A DNA stretch of 6,892 bases from Ruminococcaceae bacterium UBA1448. GTDB taxonomy: Bacteria > Bacillota > Clostridia > Oscillospirales > Ruminococcaceae. The stretch covers positions 5,667 through 12,558 of the forward strand of contig DCTE01000087.1 of the NCBI GenBank assembly GCA_002329405.1, in the 5' to 3' direction. Below are positions 1 through 6,314 of this stretch, piece by piece. The first letter of the stretch is position 1. Each line of letters opens with the position of its first letter. A model generated the notes under the pieces. It searched no databases, was not told the origin of the DNA, and saw only the letters and a program-made list of their open reading frames with translations. Position numbers and translations under genes: made by a program.

Positions 1-128
1 AGCTCCTTGCTGAACGCAACACCTTCGAAGCGGACGCGGGGTATTTCCGGTTTTGCCGGTACAGACGGGAGGCTTCCGCGATGGGCGCGGCCCTGATGCA
101 GGTTGAACAGTTTATCCAGCAGCTGTAA
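1..128 (+). CDS. C-terminal fragment of a probable ROK-family regulator or sugar kinase (5' end outside window)
   Basis: The frame starting at base 3 is open from the window edge to a TAA at 126-128 and gives the last 41 residues of a protein. The tail contains EASAMGAALMQVEQFI, which resembles the end of ROK-family proteins (XylR/NagC-like repressors and glucokinase-type sugar kinases), where a Gly-Ala-Ala segment lies in the final helix region before a short hydrophobic tail. The DNA-binding and kinase parts would lie upstream, so repressor and kinase cannot be told apart. The gene is followed at once by a strong terminator, so it is probably not co-transcribed with the dehydrogenase, although a sugar-responsive ROK protein next to a polyol dehydrogenase makes functional sense. 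The family call rests on a short segment. FGGY-type kinases also carry a Gly-Ala-Ala near the C terminus and remain possible. Confidence 0.5.
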   Translation, partial: LLAERNTFEADAGYFRFCRYRREASAMGAALMQVEQFIQQL

Positions 129-129
129 T

Positions 130-165
130 ACAGACGGAGCGGACAGGCTCCGTCTGTTTATTTTG
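130..165 (+). terminator. Rho-independent terminator of the ROK-like gene
   Basis: A perfect 11-bp inverted repeat, ACAGACGGAGC (130-140) and GCTCCGTCTGT (147-157), encloses a 6-base loop. It is followed by a T-rich stretch (TTTATTTT, 157-164). It begins two bases after the stop codon, which is typical of an intrinsic terminator. Confidence 0.9.
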
Positions 166-185
166 GACAAAAAGCAGAAACCCTA

Positions 186-214
186 TTGACAAACATCCAA
201 AAGCGTGCTTTAAT
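186..214 (+). promoter_or_regulatory. Sigma-A promoter of the polyol dehydrogenase gene
   Basis: The -35 hexamer TTGACA (186-191) is a full consensus match. The -10 hexamer TTTAAT (209-214) matches TATAAT at five of six positions, and the spacer is 17 bp. Transcription would start near 221, leaving a leader of about 50 bases before the ATG at 273. A shifted -10 (TAATAT, 211-216) would need a 19-bp spacer and is less likely. Confidence 0.82.
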
Positions 215-223
215 ATAGATACA

Positions 224-245
224 TTTATAAGTACTTTATAAAAGT
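224..245 (+). promoter_or_regulatory. AT-rich repeat at the predicted transcription start, candidate operator
   Basis: TTTATAA occurs twice in direct orientation (224-230 and 235-241) with an 11-bp period, about one helical turn. The segment also holds the palindrome AAGTACTT (229-236) and an overlapping dyad ACTTT-ATA-AAAGT (233-245). It lies just after the -10 box, a usual place for repressor binding. The binding protein is unknown; the neighbouring ROK-like protein is a guess. AT-rich leaders can produce such repeats by chance. Confidence 0.4.
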
Positions 246-259
246 AAATGCAAATCAAT

Positions 260-264
260 GGAGG
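260..264 (+). promoter_or_regulatory. Ribosome binding site that fixes the dehydrogenase start
   Basis: GGAGG at 260-264 lies 8 bases before the ATG at 273. It overlaps the in-frame ATG at 258, which itself has no usable upstream site. This favours 273 over 258 as the real start. Confidence 0.85.
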
Positions 265-272
265 CGTCAGCT

Positions 273-1328
273 ATGCAGGGCAAAATGAAAGTCGCCGTCA
301 TGAACGGCATCGGACAGATGGGTTTTATCGAACGGGATATCCCGACTCCCCTCCCGGATGAGGTACTGGTCAAACTGGACTATGTCGGCATCTGCGGCAG
401 CGATATGCACTATTATGAGACAGGCGCAATCGGCAGTTATGTCGTCAAACCGCCTTTCGTGCTGGGGCATGAACCCGGCGGCAGGGTCGTCGAAGTCGGC
501 GCAAATGTTCATCACCTCAAAGTTGGCGACCGGGTCGCGCTGGAACCTGGAAAGACCTGCGGGCAGTGTGAATTCTGCCGGAAAGGCGAATACAATCTCT
601 GTCCTGACGTCATTTTCTTTGCAACCCCTCCGGTCGACGGCGTATTTCAGGAATATGTCGTCCATCAAGCGGCCCTCTGTTTCAAACTGCCGGACAATGT
701 CAGCACGATGGAAGGTGCTTTGATCGAACCGCTGGCAGTTGGTTTCCATGCGGCCAACCAGGGCGGCGCACATGCCGGACAGACTGCGGTGGTTCTGGGG
801 GCTGGCTGTATCGGGCTGGTGTCCATGATGGCACTGAAAGCAGAAGGGGTGTCGCGGGTCTATGTTGTGGACCTGATGCAAAAGCGGCTGGATAAGGCTG
901 TCGAACTGGGGGCGGACGGCGTGATCAATGGCCGGGAACAGGACGCAGTCGAGGCTGTCATGCAGCTGACCGGCGGCAGAGGCTGTGATCTGGTTATCGA
1001 GACATCCGGCAGTGAAATCTGCACCCGTCAGGCCATTTCGATGACCCGCAAAGGTGCGACGATTGTATTGGTCGGATACAGCAAATCGGGTGAAATGACG
1101 CTGCCGCTGAGCCTGGCACTGGATAAGGAGCTGACCTTCAAAACGGTTTTCCGTTACCGCCACATCTACCCGATGGCCATTGATGCAGTCGCCGCCGGGA
1201 AGGTCAACCTCAAGGGCATTGTCACCGACATCTTTGATTTTGACGATATCCAAAACGCAATGGACCGCAGTGTTTCGGATAAAAACAACATTGTAAAAGC
1301 AGTTGTCCGCATCGCAAAAGATTGCTGA
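273..1328 (+). CDS. Zinc-dependent polyol dehydrogenase (sorbitol/xylitol dehydrogenase type, MDR superfamily)
   Basis: The 351-residue protein has the usual length of a medium-chain dehydrogenase. It probably oxidises a sugar alcohol such as sorbitol or xylitol to the ketose with NAD+ in the cytoplasm. The catalytic zinc ligands are visible: Cys41 in the CGSD motif, His66-Glu67 in GHEPGG, and Glu152. The structural zinc lobe is intact, with Cys96, Cys99, Cys102 and Cys110. The Rossmann fold carries GAGCIG (176-181), and Asp200 at the end of the second strand favours NAD over NADP. The segment FFATPPVDG (115-123) and the FRYRHIYP stretch (293-300) are characteristic of the sorbitol/xylitol dehydrogenase branch rather than simple alcohol or threonine dehydrogenases. 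The gene has its own promoter and terminator, so it is monocistronic. The exact substrate cannot be read from the sequence. The start at 273 is chosen by its ribosome binding site. Confidence 0.92.
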   Translation: MQGKMKVAVMNGIGQMGFIERDIPTPLPDEVLVKLDYVGICGSDMHYYETGAIGSYVVKPPFVLGHEPGGRVVEVGANVHHLKVGDRVALEPGKTCGQCEFCRKGEYNLCPDVIFFATPPVDGVFQEYVVHQAALCFKLPDNVSTMEGALIEPLAVGFHAANQGGAHAGQTAVVLGAGCIGLVSMMALKAEGVSRVYVVDLMQKRLDKAVELGADGVINGREQDAVEAVMQLTGGRGCDLVIETSGSEICTRQAISMTRKGATIVLVGYSKSGEMTLPLSLALDKELTFKTVFRYRHIYPMAIDAVAAGKVNLKGIVTDIFDFDDIQNAMDRSVSDKNNIVKAVVRIAKDC

Positions 1329-1336
1329 CCGGCTGC

Positions 1337-1371
1337 AAAATGGGAGGCGTGCACCGCATGCCTCCCATTTT
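1337..1371. terminator. Bidirectional terminator between convergent genes
   Basis: AAAATGGGAGGC (1337-1348) pairs perfectly with GCCTCCCATTTT (1360-1371). The stem extends inward by four more pairs, one of them G-U, to a 3-base loop. The 5' A run and 3' T run allow it to end transcription on both strands: the dehydrogenase gene stops at 1328 on plus, and the flavodoxin gene stops at 1390 on minus. The T runs are short (four bases), so efficiency is uncertain. Confidence 0.82.
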
Positions 1372-1389
1372 CATGTCCGCCTTTCGATA

Positions 1390-1923
1390 TCAGCACAGCT
1401 GCTGCATTGCCGCTGCAACCGTATTCAGGGCTTCCAAATTCACGAAATCCACCTTCTGATTATAGGTCTGGACAATAAGCCGGTCTTCATCCGACCACTG
1501 TTCCGCCGGCTTTGACTGAATTGAACGAACCAGCATCCCCATCATCATTTTATGGGAAAGGTGCAGTTTTTCATAGTCAATCGCCCCCCGGAGATGAAAG
1601 CACCCAGCCCTGCTGCGGACAGATTCCGGCAGCTGGCGTTCCAGCGCATTTTTCAGATTCCGGCCATTCTCAGGGATGTCCGGGTCGGCAAGGCCCACCG
1701 TTACAACAATCAGTCTGGCGGTATCGGGAAGGTGACGAAGGGTTGTTTTCAGCCCTTTTATGCCGCCCGCATACAGTCCGCCCATATGGACCACTGTGTC
1801 ATAACCTGCCAAAGACTTTATCCGGTCATAACTGGCCGCTTCCCAGCCGGTGCGCCGGGAGAGTTCCCGCGCATACCGTTCTGTCGAACCATACACCGTT
1901 CCGTAAAGAATCAGCCCTTTCAT
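1390..1923 (-). CDS. Flavodoxin-domain protein, HemG/protoporphyrinogen-oxidase-like
   Basis: The 177-residue protein has a flavodoxin fold. The FMN phosphate-binding loop YGTVYGSTE (7-15) follows the first strand LILYG. GGLYAGG (48-54) and TVGLADP (75-81) fit the two loops that hold the flavin ring. The segment LRGAIDYEKLHLSHKMMMGM (111-130) strongly resembles the insertion that separates HemG-type protoporphyrinogen oxidases and the flavodoxin_5 group from plain flavodoxins. The likely role is FMN-dependent electron transfer or oxidation in the cytoplasm, possibly at the membrane. No haem gene is nearby, so a haem role is not claimed. Its start codon overlaps the stop of the upstream DUF4037 gene (ATGA), indicating translational coupling. 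It is the last gene before the shared terminator. Confidence 0.85.
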   Translation of the reverse strand: MKGLILYGTVYGSTERYARELSRRTGWEAASYDRIKSLAGYDTVVHMGGLYAGGIKGLKTTLRHLPDTARLIVVTVGLADPDIPENGRNLKNALERQLPESVRSRAGCFHLRGAIDYEKLHLSHKMMMGMLVRSIQSKPAEQWSDEDRLIVQTYNQKVDFVNLEALNTVAAAMQQLC

Positions 1924-3059
1924 TCCAGCAGCCCCTTTCTGTCTTCCTGATCACTGCTGTCGTTTTCTGATGCAACCGGTGCATACAGTGCCTGTATCCG
2001 CGGCTGCCAGCGGGGATCGTCCGAAAAGGTGACCATGTTTGCAACTTCGCTGATGCTCCCCAGCAGCGGCACCCCATCCAGCGGTGTCCCGATGAGGGTG
2101 TCCTGGATGGCCTCGACAATCCGGTCGGCAAAGATGACGGTCATCTCCCGTCCGAAATACTTCTGCGCCATTACCGCGACCGGCTCTGTCATCCCGGAGA
2201 CGTTGTGCAGCCGGGCAGTCAGCAGCTGGGCTTCTACCAGCGCCGCTTCCCTTGCCGGGAAATCAGCGGCACCGACAGCGGCCAAAACCGACTCTTTCAG
2301 TTTCTCCTCAACCGGCAGACGGGAAAAAGCGGTTCCAAACCACTTGCTGTAAGGGGCATACTCCCCGCAGTAGAGAAAGCAAAGCCGCATCAGCCGTTCG
2401 GCAATCCGCCCGCAGACTAGCCTTGACCCGAGTTCGTCCCCGACCTGGGCGCACCGGCCGGCAAACGCCTGTTCCTCTGCGATCAGCGACCAGTTGGAGG
2501 CGGCCAGGTATTTCTGGACAAGAGGTGGGTAAAACCGTAATGGGGCCAGCATTTTCTCCATCCCGAGGCCGTCTATATAAAAATCGGCCGAGCGGAGTGC
2601 CAGCAGCCGGTGTTCCGAAAAGGCCAGCCACCCGGCCGCAGTCAGCTGTTCAATATCCGCTTTTCCTAGATATTCTTTCAGATACCCCCGCGGGGTATAA
2701 ATCCAGATCAGCGGCGAGACTGGCCCATCCTCCACCGGCACCGGATGCCGGACACCACAGTCATTCGGGTCAGGTGGTGAAAAATTGACGCTGTATCCAC
2801 AAAAGCTGACCGGCAATTTTTCTGCAAACAGCTTTTCGATCTGCGGTTGCAGCCCCATATCCTTTTCGGACAAAAACAGATAAAAACGCGGGCCCCACAT
2901 ATGGTCGGCCGATACCGCATCATCATACCCCAATACGTCAGAACCATACCCCAAAAGCCCGGCCGTATACGAAAGCCCCGGAAACGCCTGTTCCAGCAGT
3001 GGTTTTGCCGCCTGTTCAAAAAATGCCCTGCAAAGTTCCCTGCCCTTGATAAATGCCAT
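1920..3059 (-). CDS. DUF4037 domain protein (nucleotidyltransferase-like)
   Basis: The 379-residue protein carries the DUF4037 hallmark near its N terminus: GYGSDVLGYDDAVSADHMWG (37-56), with Gly-Ser-Asp at 39-41 and Asp52-His53 followed by GPR (56-58). Gly-Ser followed by acidic residues recalls the catalytic site of nucleotidyltransferases, with which the family is often grouped, but no reaction is established. A second conserved-looking block, YAPYSKWFGTAF (234-245), and a C-terminal PLLGSISEVANM (331-342) fit the family. The last 15 or so residues are charged and probably disordered. No signal peptide or membrane segment is seen. A clear AGGGGG ribosome binding site lies 8 bases before the ATG. 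It is first in a two-gene operon with the flavodoxin-like gene, with a 4-base overlap. Its function remains unknown. Confidence 0.85.
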   Translation of the reverse strand: MAFIKGRELCRAFFEQAAKPLLEQAFPGLSYTAGLLGYGSDVLGYDDAVSADHMWGPRFYLFLSEKDMGLQPQIEKLFAEKLPVSFCGYSVNFSPPDPNDCGVRHPVPVEDGPVSPLIWIYTPRGYLKEYLGKADIEQLTAAGWLAFSEHRLLALRSADFYIDGLGMEKMLAPLRFYPPLVQKYLAASNWSLIAEEQAFAGRCAQVGDELGSRLVCGRIAERLMRLCFLYCGEYAPYSKWFGTAFSRLPVEEKLKESVLAAVGAADFPAREAALVEAQLLTARLHNVSGMTEPVAVMAQKYFGREMTVIFADRIVEAIQDTLIGTPLDGVPLLGSISEVANMVTFSDDPRWQPRIQALYAPVASENDSSDQEDRKGLLE

Positions 3060-3092
3060 GCTGCTTACCCCCTACTGTAAATCATTTGTTAT

Positions 3093-3121
3093 ATGATACC
3101 ATAATCCATCAGCCAACACAA
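3093..3121 (-). promoter_or_regulatory. Probable promoter of the DUF4037-flavodoxin operon
   Basis: On the minus strand, TTGTGT (plus positions 3116-3121) and TATCAT (plus 3093-3098) are separated by 17 bp. The -10 is a five-of-six match and the -35 is weak. It lies 33 bases or more upstream of the ATG at 3059 and diverges from the strong promoter at 3174. Confidence 0.5.
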
Positions 3122-3173
3122 CAATCATTTGGAAAAATAACGGTAAAAATCCGCTGCTCCAATCCCCGTTTGA

Positions 3174-3202
3174 TTGACAAGCCATGGCAAACAGGATATA
3201 AT
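3174..3202 (+). promoter_or_regulatory. Full-consensus sigma-A promoter of the dipeptidase-led operon
   Basis: TTGACA (3174-3179) and TATAAT (3197-3202) are both perfect hexamers with the ideal 17-bp spacer. Transcription would begin near 3209, giving a leader of about 40 bases before the ATG at 3249. Such a strong core promoter usually needs a repressor for control, and an operator-like site lies in the leader. Confidence 0.92.
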
Positions 3203-3237
3203 GAACGTATGTGAAATTATCCCTACAACAGGAAAGG

Positions 3238-3248
3238 TTGTGTGACAA
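3238..3248 (+). promoter_or_regulatory. Candidate GntR (FadR-subfamily) operator directly before the dipeptidase start codon
   Basis: TTGTGTGACAA is a perfect dyad (TTGT-GTG-ACAA). It fits the FadR-subfamily operator pattern TNGTNNNACNA at every fixed position. It lies in the leader about 30 bases after the predicted transcription start and ends one base before the ATG, in an operon that encodes a FadR-type regulator. Autoregulation by blocking transcription is inferred from these facts. No second copy with a full match was noticed near the other promoters. Confidence 0.55.
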
Positions 3249-4664
3249 ATGCTCAAAGAGCAGATCGCATCTTATATCGAAAACCATCGTCAGCAGATGA
3301 TCGATGATATCTCCGCACTGGTCCGCATCCAGAGCGACCGCGGTGATCCCGCTCCCAGTGCGCCTTTTGGCAAAGGCCCCGCCGCGGCACTGGAAAAAGC
3401 CATGGAGATCTGCGCCGCTAAAGGCTTTTCCGTCCAGAACTGGGACGGCTATGTCTGCACCGCGGACATGAACGCCCTGGCTCCCCAGCTGGATATCCTC
3501 GCCCACCTCGACGTCGTCCCGGTATCGGACGGCTGGACGGTCACCGGGCCGTTTGAGCCGAAACTGGTCGGAAACAAGCTGTACGGGCGCGGAACCGCCG
3601 ACGACAAGGGCCCGGCTGTTGCTGCGCTGTACGCGATGATGGCGGTAAAGGACCTGGGTATCCCGCTCGCCTATAACTGCCGGCTGATCCTCGGCACCGA
3701 CGAGGAATGCGGCAGCAGCGATATCCATTATTACTATCAGAAGCAGCCGGAAGCACCCTGCACCTTCTCGCCCGACGCCAACTTCCCCTGCATCAACATC
3801 GAAAAAGGCTCCATCCGCGGCCATTACCACGCCTGCTACCCGGAATCCTCCGCCCTCCCCAGAATCGTCAGCGTCACGGCCGGCACCAAGATCAATGTCG
3901 TTCCCAACCGCGCTGAAGCGGTCGTCGAAGGCTTTGAGATGGATGTTTTGCAGGCTGCCGCCGGCAAAGTAACCGAAGATACCGGCGTGTCCTTTACCTT
4001 TGAGGGCGAAGGCGTTGTCACGGTCCACGCACTGGGGCAGGATGGACATGCTGCAATGCCTGAAAAAGGCAACAATGCAATCACCGGCCTTCTGACCCTG
4101 CTGACCGCGCTGCCGGCCGCCAAGAGCGAAGGTTTTGACAAGCTGTGCGCCTTCCAGAAGATGTACCCGCACGGCGACTGGAGCGGGCTTGCCGCAGGTA
4201 TTGCGATGGAAGATGCTGAATCGGGCGCGCTGACCTGCTCACTGGATATCTTCAACCTGACGCTGACCGGGTTTGAGGCACAGACCGACTGCCGCTGCCC
4301 GATCTGCTCGACCGATGAAAATGTGACCGCTGTACTGAAGGCAGGTGCCGAAGCAATTGGCCTGACGCTGGACGAAAGCTGCAAGCTGAATGCCCCTCAC
4401 CATGTCCCGGCCGATTCCCCATTTATCCAGACGCTGCTCTCCGCTTATGAACAGTACACCGGCCAGAAGGGTGAACCGCTCGCAATCGGCGGCGGCACCT
4501 ATACCCACCATCTGAAAAATGGCGTCGCGTTTGGCTGTGAATTCCCCGGCGGAGAAGACAACCATATGCACGGCAACGATGAATTTGTCAACATCGACGA
4601 ACTGATCCTGTCGGCGCAGATCTTTGCACAGGTCATCGTCGACCTCTGCGCGGAGAAGAACTGA
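3249..4664 (+). CDS. pepV: PepV-like dipeptidase (M20 family zinc metallopeptidase)
   Basis: The 471-residue length is typical of PepV, a cytoplasmic two-zinc dipeptidase that releases amino acids from dipeptides taken up by the cell. The metal and catalytic residues appear in family order: His86 and Asp88 in LAHLDVVP, Asp119 in GRGTADDKGP, the catalytic Glu152 and Glu153 in DEECGSSD, Asp176 in SPDANFP, and His439 in EDNHMHG near the C terminus. The lid domain (roughly 185-380) contains His267 in GQDGHAAMP and Arg349 in DCRCP, matching residues that bind the substrate carboxylate and transition state in PepV. The start at 3249 is forced by an in-frame TGA six bases upstream. The ribosome binding site AGGAAAGG (3230-3237) is rather distant. 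The GntR gene follows after 2 bases. The related carnosinase and succinyl-diaminopimelate desuccinylase families are less likely because they lack this large lid. Confidence 0.93.
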   Translation: MLKEQIASYIENHRQQMIDDISALVRIQSDRGDPAPSAPFGKGPAAALEKAMEICAAKGFSVQNWDGYVCTADMNALAPQLDILAHLDVVPVSDGWTVTGPFEPKLVGNKLYGRGTADDKGPAVAALYAMMAVKDLGIPLAYNCRLILGTDEECGSSDIHYYYQKQPEAPCTFSPDANFPCINIEKGSIRGHYHACYPESSALPRIVSVTAGTKINVVPNRAEAVVEGFEMDVLQAAAGKVTEDTGVSFTFEGEGVVTVHALGQDGHAAMPEKGNNAITGLLTLLTALPAAKSEGFDKLCAFQKMYPHGDWSGLAAGIAMEDAESGALTCSLDIFNLTLTGFEAQTDCRCPICSTDENVTAVLKAGAEAIGLTLDESCKLNAPHHVPADSPFIQTLLSAYEQYTGQKGEPLAIGGGTYTHHLKNGVAFGCEFPGGEDNHMHGNDEFVNIDELILSAQIFAQVIVDLCAEKN

Positions 4665-4666
4665 TT

Positions 4667-5398
4667 ATGAAACGGGATCAAAGCCTGGCGGAACGTACCG
4701 CCGATGATATTCTTTCGATGCTCAACATCGAAAAACGCTTTGCTGCCGGCGACCGGCTGCCGAGCGAAAACGAACTGGCAAATGAACTGGGCGTCAGCCG
4801 TACCACCCTGCGCGAGGCGGTCCGGCTGCTGGCCGCCCATCAGGTGCTGGTCACCGAACGGGGCCGCGGCACCTTTGTCCGGCAGGATTTCCACCCCAGC
4901 GATGCCAAGCTGACGTTGGAAAGCATGACCCCCGAGCTGATCGACGTCCGGGACCTGTTTGAGATGCGGCTGATCTTTGAGCCGGAGGCGGCCTACTATG
5001 CCGCCCAGCGGGCGACCGACGCCGAACTGGAGAGAATCCGCCACTATGCCGAACTGGAAGAGGAGCTGATCGCCAAAGGCGAGGACCGGGCAGAGGTCGA
5101 GATGGCATTTCACAACTCGATTGCGACTGCGACCCACAACAGCTTTATCGGCGAACTGGTGCCGCTGATCTACCGTTCCATCGACCGGGCACTGCGGCTG
5201 TCGGGAGATTTCCCCGACATCATCGCCAATGTCGTCGAAGACAACCGGCTGCTGATCGAGTTCCTGACCCGGCGCAACGCCGAAGGGGCACGCAGCGCAA
5301 TGCGGATTCATATTATCCATGCAATGGACGGACTGGACACCGGTGTACAGACAAAAGGAGGATACGATGGCAGCAACCAGGAAAAAAATCACTTTTAA
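4667..5398 (+). CDS. GntR-family transcriptional regulator, FadR/FCD subfamily
   Basis: The 243-residue protein has an N-terminal winged helix (about 5-72), including LPSENELANELGVSRTTLRE (31-50) and the wing ERGRGTFV (64-71). An all-helical FCD effector domain (about 92-225) follows. The FCD entry block with Arg101 and Glu105 (EMRLIFEPEAAYYAA) is clear. In the usual metal site, His149 (AFHNSIA) and His215 (RIHIIHA) are kept, but Glu145 stands where Asp is common and Asn193 stands where His is common. Such proteins bind DNA as dimers and respond to small carboxylic acids. The gene begins 2 bases after the dipeptidase stop, with GGAG at 4652-4655 as its ribosome binding site. Its last 32 bases overlap the next gene. 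Control of its own operon is likely. The ligand is unknown; an amino acid or peptide-derived acid would fit the context. Confidence 0.92.
   Translation: MKRDQSLAERTADDILSMLNIEKRFAAGDRLPSENELANELGVSRTTLREAVRLLAAHQVLVTERGRGTFVRQDFHPSDAKLTLESMTPELIDVRDLFEMRLIFEPEAAYYAAQRATDAELERIRHYAELEEELIAKGEDRAEVEMAFHNSIATATHNSFIGELVPLIYRSIDRALRLSGDFPDIIANVVEDNRLLIEFLTRRNAEGARSAMRIHIIHAMDGLDTGVQTKGGYDGSNQEKNHF
5356..5361 (+). promoter_or_regulatory. Strong ribosome binding site inside the GntR gene, sets the start of the next gene
   Basis: AGGAGG at 5356-5361 lies 5 bases before the ATG at 5367. An earlier in-frame ATG at 5319 has no comparable site, so 5367 is taken as the start. Confidence 0.88.
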
Positions 5399-6275
5399 GG
5401 GGCAGAGCGTCGATGCCGTCATCCGCCAGTACAAGCGCACCCGCCTGATTTCCTATGCCCTCTATTCGCTGGCCCTTCTGATGGTGATGATGAGCCTGAG
5501 CTGGTACAGCGTCGACTCGCTCACAAGCCTCGGGATGATCCTGACTATTGCACTGGCGGCCTTCGCGGTGTATGTCATCCACAACATCGGGATTTACATG
5601 ATGACCCGTTATCTTGAGATTTTGCGGGCAGACTGCGACCCGAAGAAATTCGAGGCACTCTACTCCAAAATGGAGGTGCACCCCGACCGCCCCAACGAAA
5701 TCACCTTCAACATCTGCCGGGCCATCTACTATCAGGGACGTTTTCAGGAGGCCCTCGACCGGCTGAAAGCGATGGGACGGCCAAAAGAAAAAAGCTCGAT
5801 GTATTTTCAGTATTACAATCTGCTGGCCAGCTGCTATGACGAGCTGGGCGACGTCGAAAAGCTGGTGCTGATCAAGGAAAAGATCGGCAAACAGGTCCTC
5901 TCAATGAAGGAAAAGGACCGCTACATCGGAAACGGCCGGATGCTGCTGATGATTCTCGACCAGATGCTGACCCAGAAGGAAGGCCGCATCAGCCGCAGCC
6001 GGGATTTATGCGAAGAATTGCTGGACAACGCGACCTTTACGCTGGCCCGCATCCAGTGGACCAGCCGGCTGGCAGCACTGGAGTACCAGTCAGGCGCCGG
6101 GCGTTCGGCGATGGAACACGCGGCCTATGTCATCGACGACGGAGGAAGCACCTTCTATGTCGAACGGGCACGGGAACTGTACAAAAAATGCTGCGGACAC
6201 GACTATGTCACCGAACAGGAACAGTTCCAGGCGAACCTGGCCGCCGGTATGTATGACCAGGAAAAAGAAGATTGA
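5367..6275 (+). CDS. Membrane-anchored protein with TPR-like cytosolic domain, function unknown
   Basis: The 302-residue protein starts with a Lys/Arg-rich segment (5-26), followed by two hydrophobic helices at about 28-46 and 54-78. Both ends should lie in the cytoplasm, with a very short outside loop. The remainder (about 92-290) is soluble and mostly helical. YYQGRFQEALDRLKAMG (121-137) and the repeat-like block YYNLLASCYDELGDVEKL (149-166) look like tetratricopeptide helices, with small residues and a YxxGxxxxAL pattern. TPR modules bind other proteins, so a scaffold or assembly role is possible, but no enzyme motif is visible and I do not recognise a named family. It overlaps the GntR gene by 32 bases and is followed 39 bases later by the chorismate mutase gene, with no terminator between, so it belongs to the operon. 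The start is set by the AGGAGG site. Confidence 0.75.
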   Translation: MAATRKKITFKGQSVDAVIRQYKRTRLISYALYSLALLMVMMSLSWYSVDSLTSLGMILTIALAAFAVYVIHNIGIYMMTRYLEILRADCDPKKFEALYSKMEVHPDRPNEITFNICRAIYYQGRFQEALDRLKAMGRPKEKSSMYFQYYNLLASCYDELGDVEKLVLIKEKIGKQVLSMKEKDRYIGNGRMLLMILDQMLTQKEGRISRSRDLCEELLDNATFTLARIQWTSRLAALEYQSGAGRSAMEHAAYVIDDGGSTFYVERARELYKKCCGHDYVTEQEQFQANLAAGMYDQEKED

Positions 6276-6314
6276 TTCTGATTCCAACAGCCTTAAAAGG
6301 AAAGGGGTTTGCGG

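Noticed and set aside
258..272. Alternative upstream start for the polyol dehydrogenase at 258
   Set aside because: This ATG overlaps the GGAGG that serves the ATG at 273 and has no upstream ribosome binding site of its own.
184..272. Catabolite-response (cre) or riboswitch element in the dehydrogenase leader
   Set aside because: No stretch fits the cre pattern with its central CG, and the leader of about 50 bases is too short and AT-rich to show a known riboswitch fold.
267..1253. Long minus-strand open frame (328 codons) opposite the polyol dehydrogenase gene
   Set aside because: It lies wholly within a gene with clear zinc and NAD motifs, its translation has no recognisable domain, and no ribosome binding site or promoter supports it. 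Long antisense frames are common opposite GC-biased genes.
3072..4172. Minus-strand open frame (366 codons) opposite the first part of the dipeptidase gene
   Set aside because: The overlapped plus-strand frame carries the full PepV metal site. The minus frame would also span the divergent promoter region and shows no family features.
5319..5366. Alternative upstream start for the membrane protein at 5319
   Set aside because: It would lengthen the overlap with the GntR gene and lacks a ribosome binding site, while 5367 has an AGGAGG at good spacing.
4499..5440. Minus-strand open frame (313 codons) opposite the dipeptidase end and the GntR gene
   Set aside because: Both plus-strand genes are well supported by motifs. 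The antisense translation is unrecognisable and crosses gene boundaries.
6276..6314. Possible terminator in the gap before the chorismate mutase gene (CCTTAAAAGG)
   Set aside because: The palindrome is short and AT-centred, no T run follows, and its AAGG half is part of the purine-rich ribosome binding region.
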